Shown here: positions 45,985-57,037 of the stretch, piece by piece
Position numbering within the stretch: the stretch's first letter is position 1
How the letters are laid out: every line of letters starts with the position of its first letter
Source: Pomphorhynchus laevis
Taxonomy: Eukaryota > Acanthocephala > Palaeacanthocephala > Echinorhynchida > Pomphorhynchidae
NCBI GenBank assembly: GCA_012934845.2
Contig: WNNJ02002515.1
Coordinates: forward strand, 48,859 to 112,858
DNA length: 64,000 nucleotides
Direction of reading: 5' to 3'
Position numbers and translations under genes: made by a program
Notes under the pieces: generated by a model
Seen by the model: only the letters and a program-made list of their open reading frames with translations
Database searches by the model: none
Told to the model about the DNA's origin: nothing

Positions 45985-46929
45985 AATATTAATAATAATT
46001 GTAACTGCAATACCGCAGGTGTAGTGTATCCAATACAATGTACATGTGGATTGCAATACATAGGAAAAACATATCAAATGTTAAAAACTAGGTTTAGGCA
46101 ACACATATAATATAAAACATAATAGTCAAACTATATTTTAAAAACATATGAGATTAATAGGACATGATATTAAAAACTGTAAATTATTTATTTTAGAACA
46201 TATTATCGAAGAAAACATTTCAATATTAAATCAAAAACTATTAGAAAAATAAGATTTTTGGATTAAAACGCTTAATTCCATGTACCCATTAGGATTGAAT
46301 GACGTGGTACAAGGAATTGGCAGAAGTAGTATAAAACATAATAAACAACTATATTATAATAATCCGGTTAAACGCAAACCAAGAAGTCATGGTGATAAAA
46401 GGAATAATAAAAATAGAGTTAAAAATATTAAAAAAGATATGTATATGAATGAACAATTAGAAATATTAAAACAACTTTTAAGAGATAATAAGCTAAAAGA
46501 TCTTTATGTAAATATAAGAAGTTTTTCTAGAGATATCATATGTTCAATAAATCAAAGATTAATTAACGATTATGATATGTAAAAGTGTATAATAGATAGT
46601 TATTGTAATACAAAATACTATAATCGGACAATGAATGCTAATAATAACAATATAAAATATACATTAACCATAAAAGTGGACGAAACATTGTAATTATAAT
46701 AAAGAATTGAAATTAATATGTGATGATGATATCAGAAACATCATAGAAACTGAATGCAATTGTAAAAGTCTTATTTTTGATAAAATAAATGAACATATAC
46801 GCACTCATAATCTAGAATTAATTGAAAACAATGAATTAAGGAAAATGCTATCAAAAGGGTATAAATATAGATTAAATATTTTGTTAGGTTAAATATTTTT
46901 TATATAGCATTAATAAAAGGGTTCCTGCC

Positions 46930-49900
46930 AATGGGCCCGCGAAATATTGTCAAAGAAAAATGAAAATACTTTGTCCAACTTCTAGTGAAAAAGGATCAGG
47001 ATCTTGACGTTGAGACTGGTTTGTAGCAATGAAAAGCGAGGTGATCTGATGCTTATGGATATGCCATGCATGTTGATACACCCGATTGTTCTTCGCAGCC
47101 TCTCAATTTCGGCAGTTTATGACCTGTAGTTTTTGAGAGCTAGCTTACGAGCAATACTTCGGAGACAACGGTTAGCATCGAAACCAATACCAGACAAGCA
47201 TGACAAAATGAATGGCAAGAAAATTAAGTGTTTAAATTCACGAATCCTCTCATCATATTTGCTGTATTTGTGATTTGTGGAAATCGAACGATGAACTGAG
47301 TGATCTGGAGGTATTTAAAGGCGCGTGTATGTTAAAATACATATATCGAAGAAAGTGCGTTGTGTTGTACATTTAAAAAAGTTCATTACATACAATGTCG
47401 AGGGAGCACACCTGTCCGTGGTTGTACTCGATGCTTGCAAAGTGACATGTGAATTGAGTGATTGAAGTGTTGGCTCAACCTGCACTCCTGACGATACTTT
47501 TGTAATTGCTTTTGCAATATAATCACGTATACAATTATGTCTGACGGTTGGGAGGTATCCATGTTTACACAACAGAGCATGAGATATGTTATTGGGTTGA
47601 CCACATGAACAATTTTTGAGAACGTTTCTGACGAGCTGACCGTACCTGGCAGCAATAGCGTCTTTAAATACTGTGTTATTCATAACTGCGACAATCGAGT
47701 TCGAGGGATAAGCCGTGAGCCAGGCAGAAGCGCCGCAAACTGTGGCATGATCCAATTCGCTTTGTATGTGATCGTCCAATTTACAGTAGATTGACTGTCT
47801 GTGTAATCGGAACTGGCTTTATTGACTGTAAAAACGTTGATCGACAAACAGATTGTTGTTCTAGAATATCTCCTAAATCCAGGTTGTCCACAAAAGGTTG
47901 ACAGAAAGTAAGCGATCTATTTAGCTTGCCTTCGCAGAGTTACACGGGTCAAAGATAATCAGTCCGCCGAAGCATGCACGAGCATGTACGAGCCAGCACG
48001 ATCATGTACGCTGAACAAAAGTCCAATGATGTTGAAGTGATTTGGTTAAGCATGCATAAAATGTCTGTAGGTCAGATTTACCTATCTGGCACAATCGCTT
48101 AAGCTTGTCTTTAATCTCTGATATTTTCAAACAAACAGTGATACGAACTCTTCAGTATTAATACAAGCGTCAAGAACGGACACACCGTCATTTGTGATTT
48201 CAACCCCTGACGGAAAGAACAATTCACCGTTCCTTTGACGAGATAATTCATTGACAAAGGCCTTGCATTTCATAGGATTAATATGAAATCCATATTTTAG
48301 ACCGATTTCTGCTAAAAAAGCGAATGCTGAGTTCACATAATCGGCGCGACTAATAAAATTACCATCATCAGCATACCAGTATCGGCGCATCACGGGAAAC
48401 TCACCCCTGACTATGTGAACCATTGATAGCGTTGCGGAGGCAAAAGCTGCCACGGCCAGTACATCACCCTGAGTAAAGCTCTCCAGACATTGCATTGTTT
48501 CATTGCCTATTATTATCTCAGGATTGTTACAGTATAAGTATTGGAGTGTACTTGTCAAAGCAGGACATACATGCGGCAAGTTTCTGAGTGCGAGACGTCT
48601 ATTAATACGATTGAAAGCATTGTCTGCATCGATTGTCAACAGAACACGAGTCGGTTCTTTGTGCAGGACTGAACGTATCGAGTGTATCATGCATTCGGTA
48701 CTAGAACTCGTACCTGAGCAAACTTGAAAGCTTTCACATACTTTCTGTAATATGGGTTGTGCGATCGTAAGAATTACCTTTGACATTATGCGACGACTGA
48801 CGTCTCCAACACCTATTGGTCTTATACCATTCACTTTACTTAAGGCGATTAGACGACTAGGAGTGAGCGCCCGCGTCGATTCATGATATGAATTTTGTGT
48901 AGTTAAATATTGAGCAAAATAGCGAGTGCATCTGCAAGCTTCTTTGATTCAGCACCGAAAGAATTTAACATCATGAACCACGCCTGAGCCTAAAGTCCAG
49001 ACGGTCTCGCACCACCTTTGATGAGTTTACTCGTAGCAACGATTGTATCTGCATCAATATCATCAAACAAAGATAGATGAAATTTGGAGTCATGAAACAA
49101 TTCACTTAATGTGACGCCGGGATCAACTTCTTTAGCGCACGGGCGTTTGCCTTGAACTAGTTGACACACTGTTTTTGAGCCATTATATCATCGAGTCGAA
49201 GTAAAGTGCCGGTGCGTTCTGAATCGTTAAGGGATCTCATGGCCGAGGACAATCTTCCAGATCTGACTTAGTTTACGAACCTCTTTTTTCAATCATAGGA
49301 CGTTCGATTATCTTTTCGTAAGGAGCGTTGACTCTGGAGAAAATATGCCTCATCGAACAATTCTTCATATTACCCATCATACCATAGCCGCATTCGTCGT
49401 GCGATAGACAAACATATTGTTTTGCCATCGTTACGCTTTGTACGTTGCAAAATCAACTGTCCTAAGACAATCGCTGTCATTAGTGTATCATATCCGATGC
49501 AAGAATCTGTATATATTCTTGCTAGCTTATCTATATAATCACGAAATGCAGTGCATTTTTGTAAACGGCAAAAGTTTGTATCCATTTCATTACATCTTCC
49601 AGATTGTCGAAATTGTGTAATGATATTTAGTTGTGGTTGGAACTGTTGTCGACGAGATGTTATTATTCTCGGCGTTAAAGTTCTCAAGATTGAAATTACT
49701 CGGGGTACGATTTCCACATTGAGAAGCCGCACAATTTATGCATCTCTTGTGGTTACGGGCGCATTTGTATCCCTTGCATATTGCGTTAGGTCCATTGCAA
49801 GAACAGAACTCAATGTAAGTGGCTGGATTGCTCTTCGGCATTTGAAGGTTAAAACTGCCCACCCCGGGACGTACACTAGGCGTACGGCTTCATTAAAGAT

Positions 49901-49990
49901 AGTTTACCTGGACAATGCCGGCGACTTGGTGAATGCGCTCTCAAGTGTCATCGACGATGTCGATTTCCGTTCCTTGTTATAATTTGCACG
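46930..49990 (-). mobile_element. LINE-F copy F2, broken
   Basis: Minus-strand order: CXC-like cluster (49590-49862; CSCNGPNAICKGYKCARN), N-terminal helical region (49370-49732), RT (48127-48834; GIRPIGVGDVSRRIMSK, LLTIDADNAFNRINR, FTQGDVLAV, YWYADDGNF), then a C-terminal zinc/RLE region (47315-47779; CSCGQPNNISHALLC, VRHNCIRD) and a last part near 47020-47250 (KYDERIREFKH). Frame changes separate them. It is a different subfamily from F1. Confidence 0.8.
48127..48834 (-). pseudogene. LINE-F2 reverse transcriptase core
   Basis: A 235-codon frame covering RT blocks from RPIGVGDVSRRIMSK to the region after YADDG. All three catalytic aspartates are visible (DADNAFN, YADDG). It is cut off from the N-terminal and C-terminal parts by frame changes. 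Confidence 0.85.
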
Positions 49991-50209
49991 GATTTTGTAA
50001 AGATTTAAATTTGATTGCAATTAATTGTGTCTAATCACAATTCAATTGTAATTATTTGCGATATTTTTTAAAATTCTGTTTAATCCGAATTTGTGTCTAT
50101 TATCTTATTTCTAAGATTGTAATTAAATTGAACTGCATAGATTAAATTTTTTTTAATTTTTAATTGATTTTTTGAAGAAAAAAAAACAAATACAGTTATA
50201 CTATAAATT
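49991..50209. other. AT-rich spacer between LINE-F2 and LINE-F1
   Basis: Probably the F1 3' UTR plus the border to F2. No poly(A) tail or AATAAA is obvious in the F1 orientation. No gene seen. Confidence 0.4.
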
Positions 50210-53113
50210 TTAGTTCATTGAGTTTGCAGGTCGATGTCGAGCAGAACGAGGACCGCGAATACACATCGAAATTGAACGAGCCAACTGAATTCCAATCTTT
50301 GACCGTAGTTTTGTCAATTCTTCTGAGTAGGAATGATTGTTTTTTATTGCCATCTTCTGTGCAATTCTCTGAATTAATTGTGCAGATGATTTTACTGCTC
50401 CACCGAAACATGATAACACGATAGGTGCGAAATTCGCCCTCTCTATGGCAGTTACTCTCTCTTGATACTTAGCGAATTTACGTGTTTCGTGATATGTAAA
50501 AGCAGCCCCAGCGGATTTCGAAAGGTTGGACGGAGCGAAAACGTTAAAAACGCAAGTATCAAATAAAGTTCGCTCCGAACGACTTCCATAAAAACCACAG
50601 CAGGCGATATCCAAACGTGCATCATGAGCGCGAGATGTAGATATGCGCTCGAAATAAATACTAGAATTTACAAGCAGTAGTGTTGGCTCTTTTTGCACAT
50701 TATCACATATTTCTGTCAAGGTTTTAGAAAATATATCACGAATTGAATCATGTCTTATCGATGGATGACCTCCGGTGGGACAGGTAAGTGAGTGAGCCAG
50801 AGAATTATGTTCACCGCAGGGGCAATGAGAGGGCGCGTCTAGTGGTAGTCTATGATATCGAGCTGCAAGTGCGTCACGAAATTCTACATTGCTAACTCGA
50901 GTCCAACGATCACTCGTAGGATATGTGGAGAGCCATGACGAGGCACCTTTGACTTGTAGATGTTCCATAATACGTAACAAATTGTCACCAACATTAGCTA
51001 CTCGATCTCTAAGCAATGACTTTTGAAGATCAATCTTTGAAGTGCCTATAAGGGCAATGCGTTTGGATTGTTCAGTCCTTAAGTCCACACCGTATGAGCC
51101 ATTTAAATAAGGAGTGCATATATCTTTTGAGCTTTTAAACTCTTCTATCGCAGTAAAACGTGGGTCAGCAATACCTAGACCACCTAGTCTTATCGGAAGG
51201 GTAAATAACGGCCATAAATAATCGTCGTCAGGCAATTTCAAATTAAAAAGCTTATCAAAACGCTTCTGAATGGTGTCATAGAGATAATCGAAACTACCAA
51301 TTGAACAGTTTGTGGTTCTTTGCAAGTGAATCCATTTATGCTGAAGCGATCTGGTCATACTAGTATAGCTTATCTGCAAATCAAGAATACCCACGTCAGC
51401 AAGACGATTTACTAATGAGCAATAATTAGAGATCTTTTGTTCCGTAGTTTTATTTATATAATCATCTGTTCCAATAGGAGCACCGAGTACTAATGTGCCA
51501 TCGACAACAATGTCGATTCCCGTTTCATTAAAAAGTTTGCGGGTACTATCTGCATTTTCGGGACTAGTTAGTAGAACGCATTTGTTGCTGTTGACATGAA
51601 ATCCGAAAGCACGGCCGTAGTCACACAAGAATTTGAAAGCCTTGTAAATTTGCACAGGTTCGCCGATTAAATTGCCATCATCCGCGTACCAGAATTGGTT
51701 GATGTTAGGAAACTCCTCAGTAATGTTCAACAATAATGGCAGGGTTGCTACGGCATAAGCTGGCATAGCAAGTACGTCACCTTGCGTAAATCCCTCTTGG
51801 GATTTGATGAAACTATCACCAGTTGAAAAATTTGAAGGGTTATCGTAAAAATTGTGTAGTATAGTAGACATAGAGGGACAAATGCGTGATATATTAGCGA
51901 GAGCTGCCTTTCGATTTATTCTGTTAAATGCATTATCTGCATCAACAGTGAGAAGAACTGCATCGGGATCTTTTAACAGGCATTCGCGAACTGCGTGCGT
52001 GACGCACTCCACTCCAGCTCGTTGACCAGCGCACATTTGCAACCGTCCGCACACTTCTTGAATATCATTGGAAATTATAGAAAGAATGGCTTTCGACATT
52101 ATTCTCCTACTAACGTCGCCAATACCAATAGGCCTTATTCCCGATTTTTTGGATAAGGCTATTAATCTGCTTGAAGCCAATACATTTATAACATTAGTAG
52201 GCATAAGCTCAGTAGCTAAAGATTTTGCGAACGTTGACAAAACTTTAGTCAATTCAGCAGATTCGTGACCAAACTTAGTTAACATCTGTAGCCATGACTG
52301 TGCATCGATGCCGGAGGGACCTGCTCCACCTTTAACACGTTTAGCCATACGAATTATCAATTCACTATCGATTGAATCAAAAATCACAGGGTGAAAATTT
52401 GGAACTGTGATTGGGAAAGACCAGTTAACAGCATGAGGAACTAATGGGCTCGGTACAGGGTGCTTGTCGAGTAATAATTCCCGAACAGTTTTAGAACCAA
52501 TCACATCCTCTGGTTTCAAAGGAACGCCATCATAAGAATCGTTGTCTAGAAGATGCATTGCTGTGTTCAGTCTAGAGCTTTCAACCAATGAGACGAATTT
52601 TTTGCGCCAATCTCTTGACTTCGAAGGTTGAATTTTTAAGGCTTTCATATTTTGAAGGGCCGAGGCTTCAGCGTATAATCCAGCATAGTCATTATTGAAC
52701 CACATGTCCAATCGTCGGGATAAAGTTGATTTCAATGATTTGGGAGATTGACGAGAATTACGTTGAAGAATAAGATGTCCAAAGATGATGTACTTAGTAA
52801 AAGTTTCCGAATTAGTGAGAGAATCCCTGAATATGCGTGCAAGTTCTGATATAAATTGTTTGGACTCTGAACATTTTGGAAGTCGAAATAAGTTAGGTTT
52901 CCAATGTATGACGATCGAGAATATATCCTGTATAGACAATACATCGGACTCTTGACGAGTATTCATTGTGTAATTTATATTTATTTGGTTGTTAAGAGGA
53001 CAATGCCGATGATCAGAGTTTTCAAAATCTGAATTCGGTTTACTCAATATGGACATAGCAAAATTATTGGAAGCTGTTGCGGAGCAATTTACTTCACGAT
53101 TGGAACAATTCAC
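50210..53113 (-). CDS. LINE-F1 ORF, RT plus restriction-like endonuclease (967 codons)
   Basis: One long open frame. Residues about 30-300: helical N-terminal region with GPSGIDAQSW near 275. RT: SGIRPIGIGDVSRRIMSKAI, VDADNAFNRINR (motif A, about 386), EGFTQGDVLAMPAYAVA (B, about 440), FWYADDGNL (C, about 473) and GFHVNSNKC (D). C-terminal: zinc cluster CPCGEHNSLAHSLTC (about 763-780), IRHDSIRD (785), ARLDIAC (830), LFDTCVFN (848) and KYQERV (881). The last four resemble the PD-(D/E)XK-type endonuclease of R2-group LINEs. The first ATG at 53113 lies downstream of a TGA (53117-53119) that cuts off the CXC cluster. The clade within RLE LINEs is uncertain. Confidence 0.88.
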   Translation of the reverse strand: MNCSNREVNCSATASNNFAMSILSKPNSDFENSDHRHCPLNNQININYTMNTRQESDVLSIQDIFSIVIHWKPNLFRLPKCSESKQFISELARIFRDSLTNSETFTKYIIFGHLILQRNSRQSPKSLKSTLSRRLDMWFNNDYAGLYAEASALQNMKALKIQPSKSRDWRKKFVSLVESSRLNTAMHLLDNDSYDGVPLKPEDVIGSKTVRELLLDKHPVPSPLVPHAVNWSFPITVPNFHPVIFDSIDSELIIRMAKRVKGGAGPSGIDAQSWLQMLTKFGHESAELTKVLSTFAKSLATELMPTNVINVLASSRLIALSKKSGIRPIGIGDVSRRIMSKAILSIISNDIQEVCGRLQMCAGQRAGVECVTHAVRECLLKDPDAVLLTVDADNAFNRINRKAALANISRICPSMSTILHNFYDNPSNFSTGDSFIKSQEGFTQGDVLAMPAYAVATLPLLLNITEEFPNINQFWYADDGNLIGEPVQIYKAFKFLCDYGRAFGFHVNSNKCVLLTSPENADSTRKLFNETGIDIVVDGTLVLGAPIGTDDYINKTTEQKISNYCSLVNRLADVGILDLQISYTSMTRSLQHKWIHLQRTTNCSIGSFDYLYDTIQKRFDKLFNLKLPDDDYLWPLFTLPIRLGGLGIADPRFTAIEEFKSSKDICTPYLNGSYGVDLRTEQSKRIALIGTSKIDLQKSLLRDRVANVGDNLLRIMEHLQVKGASSWLSTYPTSDRWTRVSNVEFRDALAARYHRLPLDAPSHCPCGEHNSLAHSLTCPTGGHPSIRHDSIRDIFSKTLTEICDNVQKEPTLLLVNSSIYFERISTSRAHDARLDIACCGFYGSRSERTLFDTCVFNVFAPSNLSKSAGAAFTYHETRKFAKYQERVTAIERANFAPIVLSCFGGAVKSSAQLIQRIAQKMAIKNNHSYSEELTKLRSKIGIQLARSISMCIRGPRSARHRPANSMN

Positions 53114-53240
53114 AGCTGATCAATTCAAGCATAGGATATTCTGCTTAGCACATCGACATCCTTTACATTTAGCATTCGGGCCGTTGCATGAACAGCATTT
53201 CAGAGTTGTCGCAGGCTTGCCCTTGGGAATTTATTTTGTT
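53114..53240 (-). pseudogene. LINE-F1 N-terminal CXC-like cluster, cut off by one stop
   Basis: Upstream and in frame with the 967-codon ORF the minus strand reads IPKGKPATTLKCC, then CNGPNAKCKGCRCAKQN, then a TGA, then VNCSNREVNCS. F2 reads MPKSNPATYIEFCSCNG at the same place and has Cys where F1 has TGA, so the ancestral protein began here with M-P-K. F1 has ATT for the start codon and one nonsense codon. The spacing resembles tesmin/CXC DNA-binding motifs. Confidence 0.7.
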
Positions 53241-53884
53241 TAAGAACAGAATTGAATTGCACCAAACGAATAAGGCTTTTGTATGTTATTTTATTGTATG
53301 TTATTTATTGTAATTTGTGTATTTACTTTAGATCTCAAACTTTTTTTAAATAATAATAAAAATAAAATTTACGATTCGTCATATAATGACTTAAATTCTT
53401 ACTTTAGTAAAGTGATTAATAGTGAAAGCTCGAATATATCTAAGATAAACATTTGGAAAGATTATATATTTGATAAAATTAAAAATAAAATGAAAATAAC
53501 AAACAATTATAAAAGAAAAGATAAAATTAATAAAGATATGTATAAAGAACTTACTAATTAAAGGATAACTATATAATAACAACTATTGATAAAGCTAGTA
53601 ATAACTTTGTCTTCATATGCAAAAAGCTTTATTATGATATACTAATGAAAGAGGTTAATTCTAATGATTTAAATGTAAATCCAACATATGAACGTAGTGA
53701 GTTAAGTTTAGAAACAATTATTACAAGTCACTGTTCTATAATAGATAAAAAGGGTATAAAGGTTGAATTAAATAATAAAACTATTCCTATATTATATTGG
53801 AATCCAAAATTACATTAAAATCCAATAAAACCTAGGTTCATATGCAGTGCGTTTAAATGTACATTAAAACCACTTTCTGTCTAT

Positions 53885-54739
53885 ATGAATAAAATACTTA
53901 AAGTAATTAAAGCACATTTTAAAAAATATTGCAAGGTAATCGAAATTAATACTGGTATAAAACACTATTTCAGTATTAATTCTACAAAAGAATTTTTAGA
54001 ACAGACAAAAGGAATAAATTTTCAAAATATAAATACATACGATTTTAGTACGCTTTATACAAATCTAGATTTAGTAGATATTAAAGAAGCGTTAGTAAAA
54101 TTAATTAACCTTATATTCGGAAAAATATATACATATATATGTTATAATATTTATAACTCCTATCTAACAAAAATTAAACCATCAAATAAATATAAATATA
54201 TGGATAAAATTGAATTAATAGAATCCTTAAATATTTTGATAAATCAAAATTATTTAAAAGTAGGGACATCTATATTTAGACAAGTAAAAGGTGTTCCAAT
54301 GGGTGGTAATGGTAGCCCAATTATAGCTGACTTGTTTTTAAGCTTTATAGAATATGAATTTGTTCATAACTGTGTAAAAACTAAATCTAAACAATATAAA
54401 TATATGAAATATATGTTTCGATACATTGATGATATATGTGTATTTAATTCTAATAATTTTTATTCAATTAGTGAACAAATTTATCCAGAAAGCCTTATTC
54501 TTAACAAAACCAATATTAATGATAAAGAAGGTGTATATCTAGATATGAACATTAAATTAACATTAACTAAAACTACTATTAATTTATATCGTAAAGATGA
54601 CATATTTAAATTTACAAGAAACATATTTTTGCATGAGCATTCATGCATACCATATAATATAAAATATAATACATTAAATAATGAAATTTTAAGAATTGCA
54701 ACAATATGTAATGATATTGCTTTCTTCAAAATCATTTAA
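53885..54739 (+). pseudogene. Naiad N6 reverse transcriptase core
   Basis: A 284-codon frame with TYDFSTLYTNLDLVDIKEAL (motif A), FRQVKGVPMGGNGSPIIADL (motif B) and MFRYIDDICVF (motif C), then IYPESLILNKTN and YLDMNIKLTLTKT. These are PLE-type RT motifs (DFSTLYT, GVPMG, YIDD). It is the longest Naiad RT frame in the window. Confidence 0.85.
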
Positions 54740-54953
54740 ATAATTTAATAGATACATATTTTAAACTAGGTTACTATAAAAATAACATCAAGCAGAAAAT
54801 AGTAAAATATATAAATCAACACAATAATATAAAGAATAAATTTAAACTCTTAAGTAGCAAATTTTTATGGATGGATAATAAATAATATACTTTGTATTAG
54901 AATAAGATACTAGATAGTTATTTCAGAGGAAATACATCATTAGCATGTATTTG

Positions 54954-55008
54954 ACCCCGCTGCTATGTTAGGTCGAGAAATAGGGGGTGAAACCTAATAG
55001 CATACCAG
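54954..55008 (+). ncRNA. Naiad N6 terminal pseudoknot
   Basis: Helix a: ACCCC 54954-54958 with GGGGT 54984-54988. Helix b: CTGCTATG 54960-54967 with CATACCAG 55001-55008 (one mismatch). Compared with N5, both sides of helix a changed (G to A and C to T), keeping the pair. Confidence 0.5.
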
Positions 55009-55345
55009 TTCCTCCTGATTTTCTCTAATCCTTATTCTGAAATAACGTCTGTTATTTATTAGTCGATTTATAAAAATTGACTTTTATTTTAAATTTTAAA
55101 TTTCAATTTTTTATTTTAACTTGATATAATTATGTGAATATGATTATATTATTTAAATAATATAATTATAATTACTTTTTTGATTATTTATTATCTAATT
55201 ATTAAATTTTGATTTATTGATTTCGCATTATTATTTCTATTTATTTTTATTTATTTATTCTTATTTGTTTATTTTTTTTAATTTTATAATTATATTAAAT
55301 ACGTATACACAGTTAGCTGATTTAATATTGAAACTATTATTGTGA

Positions 55346-57037
55346 ACTTTCTTGATGGTTGGGAAAAGCCATCAAGATAACTTTAATTTTATTTCAATTT
55401 ATTCAACAATTGTAATAAACAATCTTATGCTTTCAAAGCGCGTCTATTGATCGAAAGCCACTACTTCAGCCGAATGGAACATAAGATTGCTACCTTAGAT
55501 ATAATTAAAGTAACCTGCAGGATCACCAAAATTTCAATTGTAACATTGACTGCACAATCATATTAACTTAAAATTAAATTTTAAAATTCTTGAAATAATA
55601 AAATTTAAATATTAAAAAACGCATTTAAGAATTTTTTAAAAATAAAAGTAATATAATTTGTTTTAAAGGTATAATTTTTAGCTATTGAATAAAATCTTAA
55701 ACGACTCAGTATCGATTGAGGATACGTTATAGTTTTAATTTTCGCTGCTTGATTTCTTAATTTCTCCGTTGTTGTTCAGTGTCGAAATATTAACGATGTC
55801 TTCGTCAGCTGTGATTTCGTCGTCACCCAAAATGTTGACAAACAGTCCTCAATCAAACGTCGACCTTTGCGATTCATCATCAACGCTAACCAATTCTCTG
55901 TTGTAGACTCCGGCATACATGTTACATTGCCCCTTTGAACATCAGCGCTTAGAAAAACGTGATTATCAATACTAAAAGAATAAGTGTATTTAAATCACAA
56001 AGTGATTCTCATAAAAATTTATTAAGATTGAACGATAGAAAAAAATCTACGATATTCTAATTACCGTTTATGTAAAATTATTTACCTCTTTTAATAAAAA
56101 ACAATTAGGTCAGTTATCTCGGTTACAAATACAATTAGACAGTAATCAAAATGATATATACAATTGGCTAATTCAACCATCAAGATGACAGCATAATACC
56201 GCTATTCAGATTGCTGTTCAGACATACTCTAGTGTCTGAAATCAACGATATTGTCACGGTTGACTGGTAATTAACCAACCCCTCTGTGACTGATTGCTGA
56301 AACGTGGGGAAATCATTTTCCTTTCAGCTGTAATTATCGGATCCGTTAAGGTGTAACTGTTATATTGGAAATTTTTGACTTATTAAAAAACTATTTACCG
56401 TTGAAATAAATGTATTTATTATTGACAAAATGTATGAAAATGCTGTTTTTGTAGTTTAAACTTATTTTCCGGGACAAATTTTCGTCTTTGTAAATTATGT
56501 TTAACTGATATTATTATTATAATTAATTCTACCTCAGGACTGAAAAACGAAAGACATTAAGATTATCTTATATTCCAACTGATAAAGCTGTGTATCGAAA
56601 TTTGTAATAACAAATGCGGATTGTTTTTAAAGATGGGTTGATAAAAGCTGGTTTATCAGTTAAACCGATTTTCGTTTTGTACTAGTAGAAATTCAACCAA
56701 ATATGCATATATCTTTAATTGCTGCTACTGTTTATTATTTCGATTTATGCGGTTTATTTTGTTGCTATATTATTGTACTATTTTTATATTTCCTGCTATT
56801 AAATTATATTTAAAATTTTATTATTTTGAGTCATTTTATTGTCTTATTGTCATCGATTTTTTTATAATACTAATTATACATCTATTATTGTTGTTCGACT
56901 TCTGTGCTTTAAACGATGACTTATAGGTATTATTGATCCTTTTATTGAAGATGCTTCTGAATTTTATATACATAGCAGTATATATATTATACTGCTATAT
57001 ATACTATACTGCCATTTTATTCTCTTTGGTTATCACA
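55346..57037. other. No gene identified; AT-rich, mixed debris
   Basis: No known domain is visible. There is a short inverted repeat (AATCTTATG near 55422 and CATAAGATT near 55480). A plus-strand reading from about 55796 begins MSSSAVISSSPKMLTNSPQS and stops after about 36 codons. It is not enough to call a gene. Confidence 0.4.
57014..57037. repeat. 24-bp direct repeat, left of Gypsy fossil 2
   Basis: The 24 bases containing TTCTCTTTGGTTATCACA recur exactly at 59175-59198 and bracket Gypsy fossil 2. It is much longer than the 4-6 bp duplication expected from an LTR-element integrase. Confidence 0.85.

Larger units (their letters stand above)
44880..46920 (+). mobile_element. Naiad PLE N6, N-terminal half with GIY-YIG
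   Basis: Plus strand: a cysteine-rich stretch FKCSRKSCKVCD (frame 44892-45146), interrupted by LINE-F5, then CNCNTAGVVYPIQCTCGLQY and YIGKTYQMLKTRFRQHI (frame 45901-46110), the GIY-YIG endonuclease. Then comes YPLGLNDVVQGIGRSS (46280-46582), and finally EHIRTHNLELIENNELRKM (46707-46892), the conserved block before the RT in Naiad elements. The endonuclease lies N-terminal to the RT, the permuted order that defines Naiad. The copy is broken. Confidence 0.75.
53290..55345 (+). mobile_element. Naiad PLE N6, RT half and 3' end
   Basis: Plus strand: KINIWKDYIFDKIKNKMK (53283-53561), then broken frames matching the intact stretch of N7 (ITTIDKASNNFVFICKK, LYWNPKLHKNP), then the RT frame 53885-54739, then the family end with the pseudoknot (54954-55008) and CAGTTAGCTGATTTAAT. 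It probably continues the GIY-YIG half at 44880-46920, separated by LINE-F2 and LINE-F1. The element is broken. Confidence 0.8.

Noticed and set aside
49551-49982. A 143-codon plus-strand frame
   Set aside because: It is antisense to the LINE-F2 N-terminal region, whose cysteine cluster on the other strand matches LINE-F1.
55500-55535. An rRNA fragment at AACCTGCAGGATCACC, recalling the 18S 3' end
   Set aside because: The match is short and inexact, and nothing around it resembles 18S, ITS or 28S sequence.
55796-55905. A short host gene or gag start (MSSSAVISSSPKMLTNSPQS)
   Set aside because: Only about 36 codons before a stop, low complexity, no domain and no continuation in another frame that I recognise.
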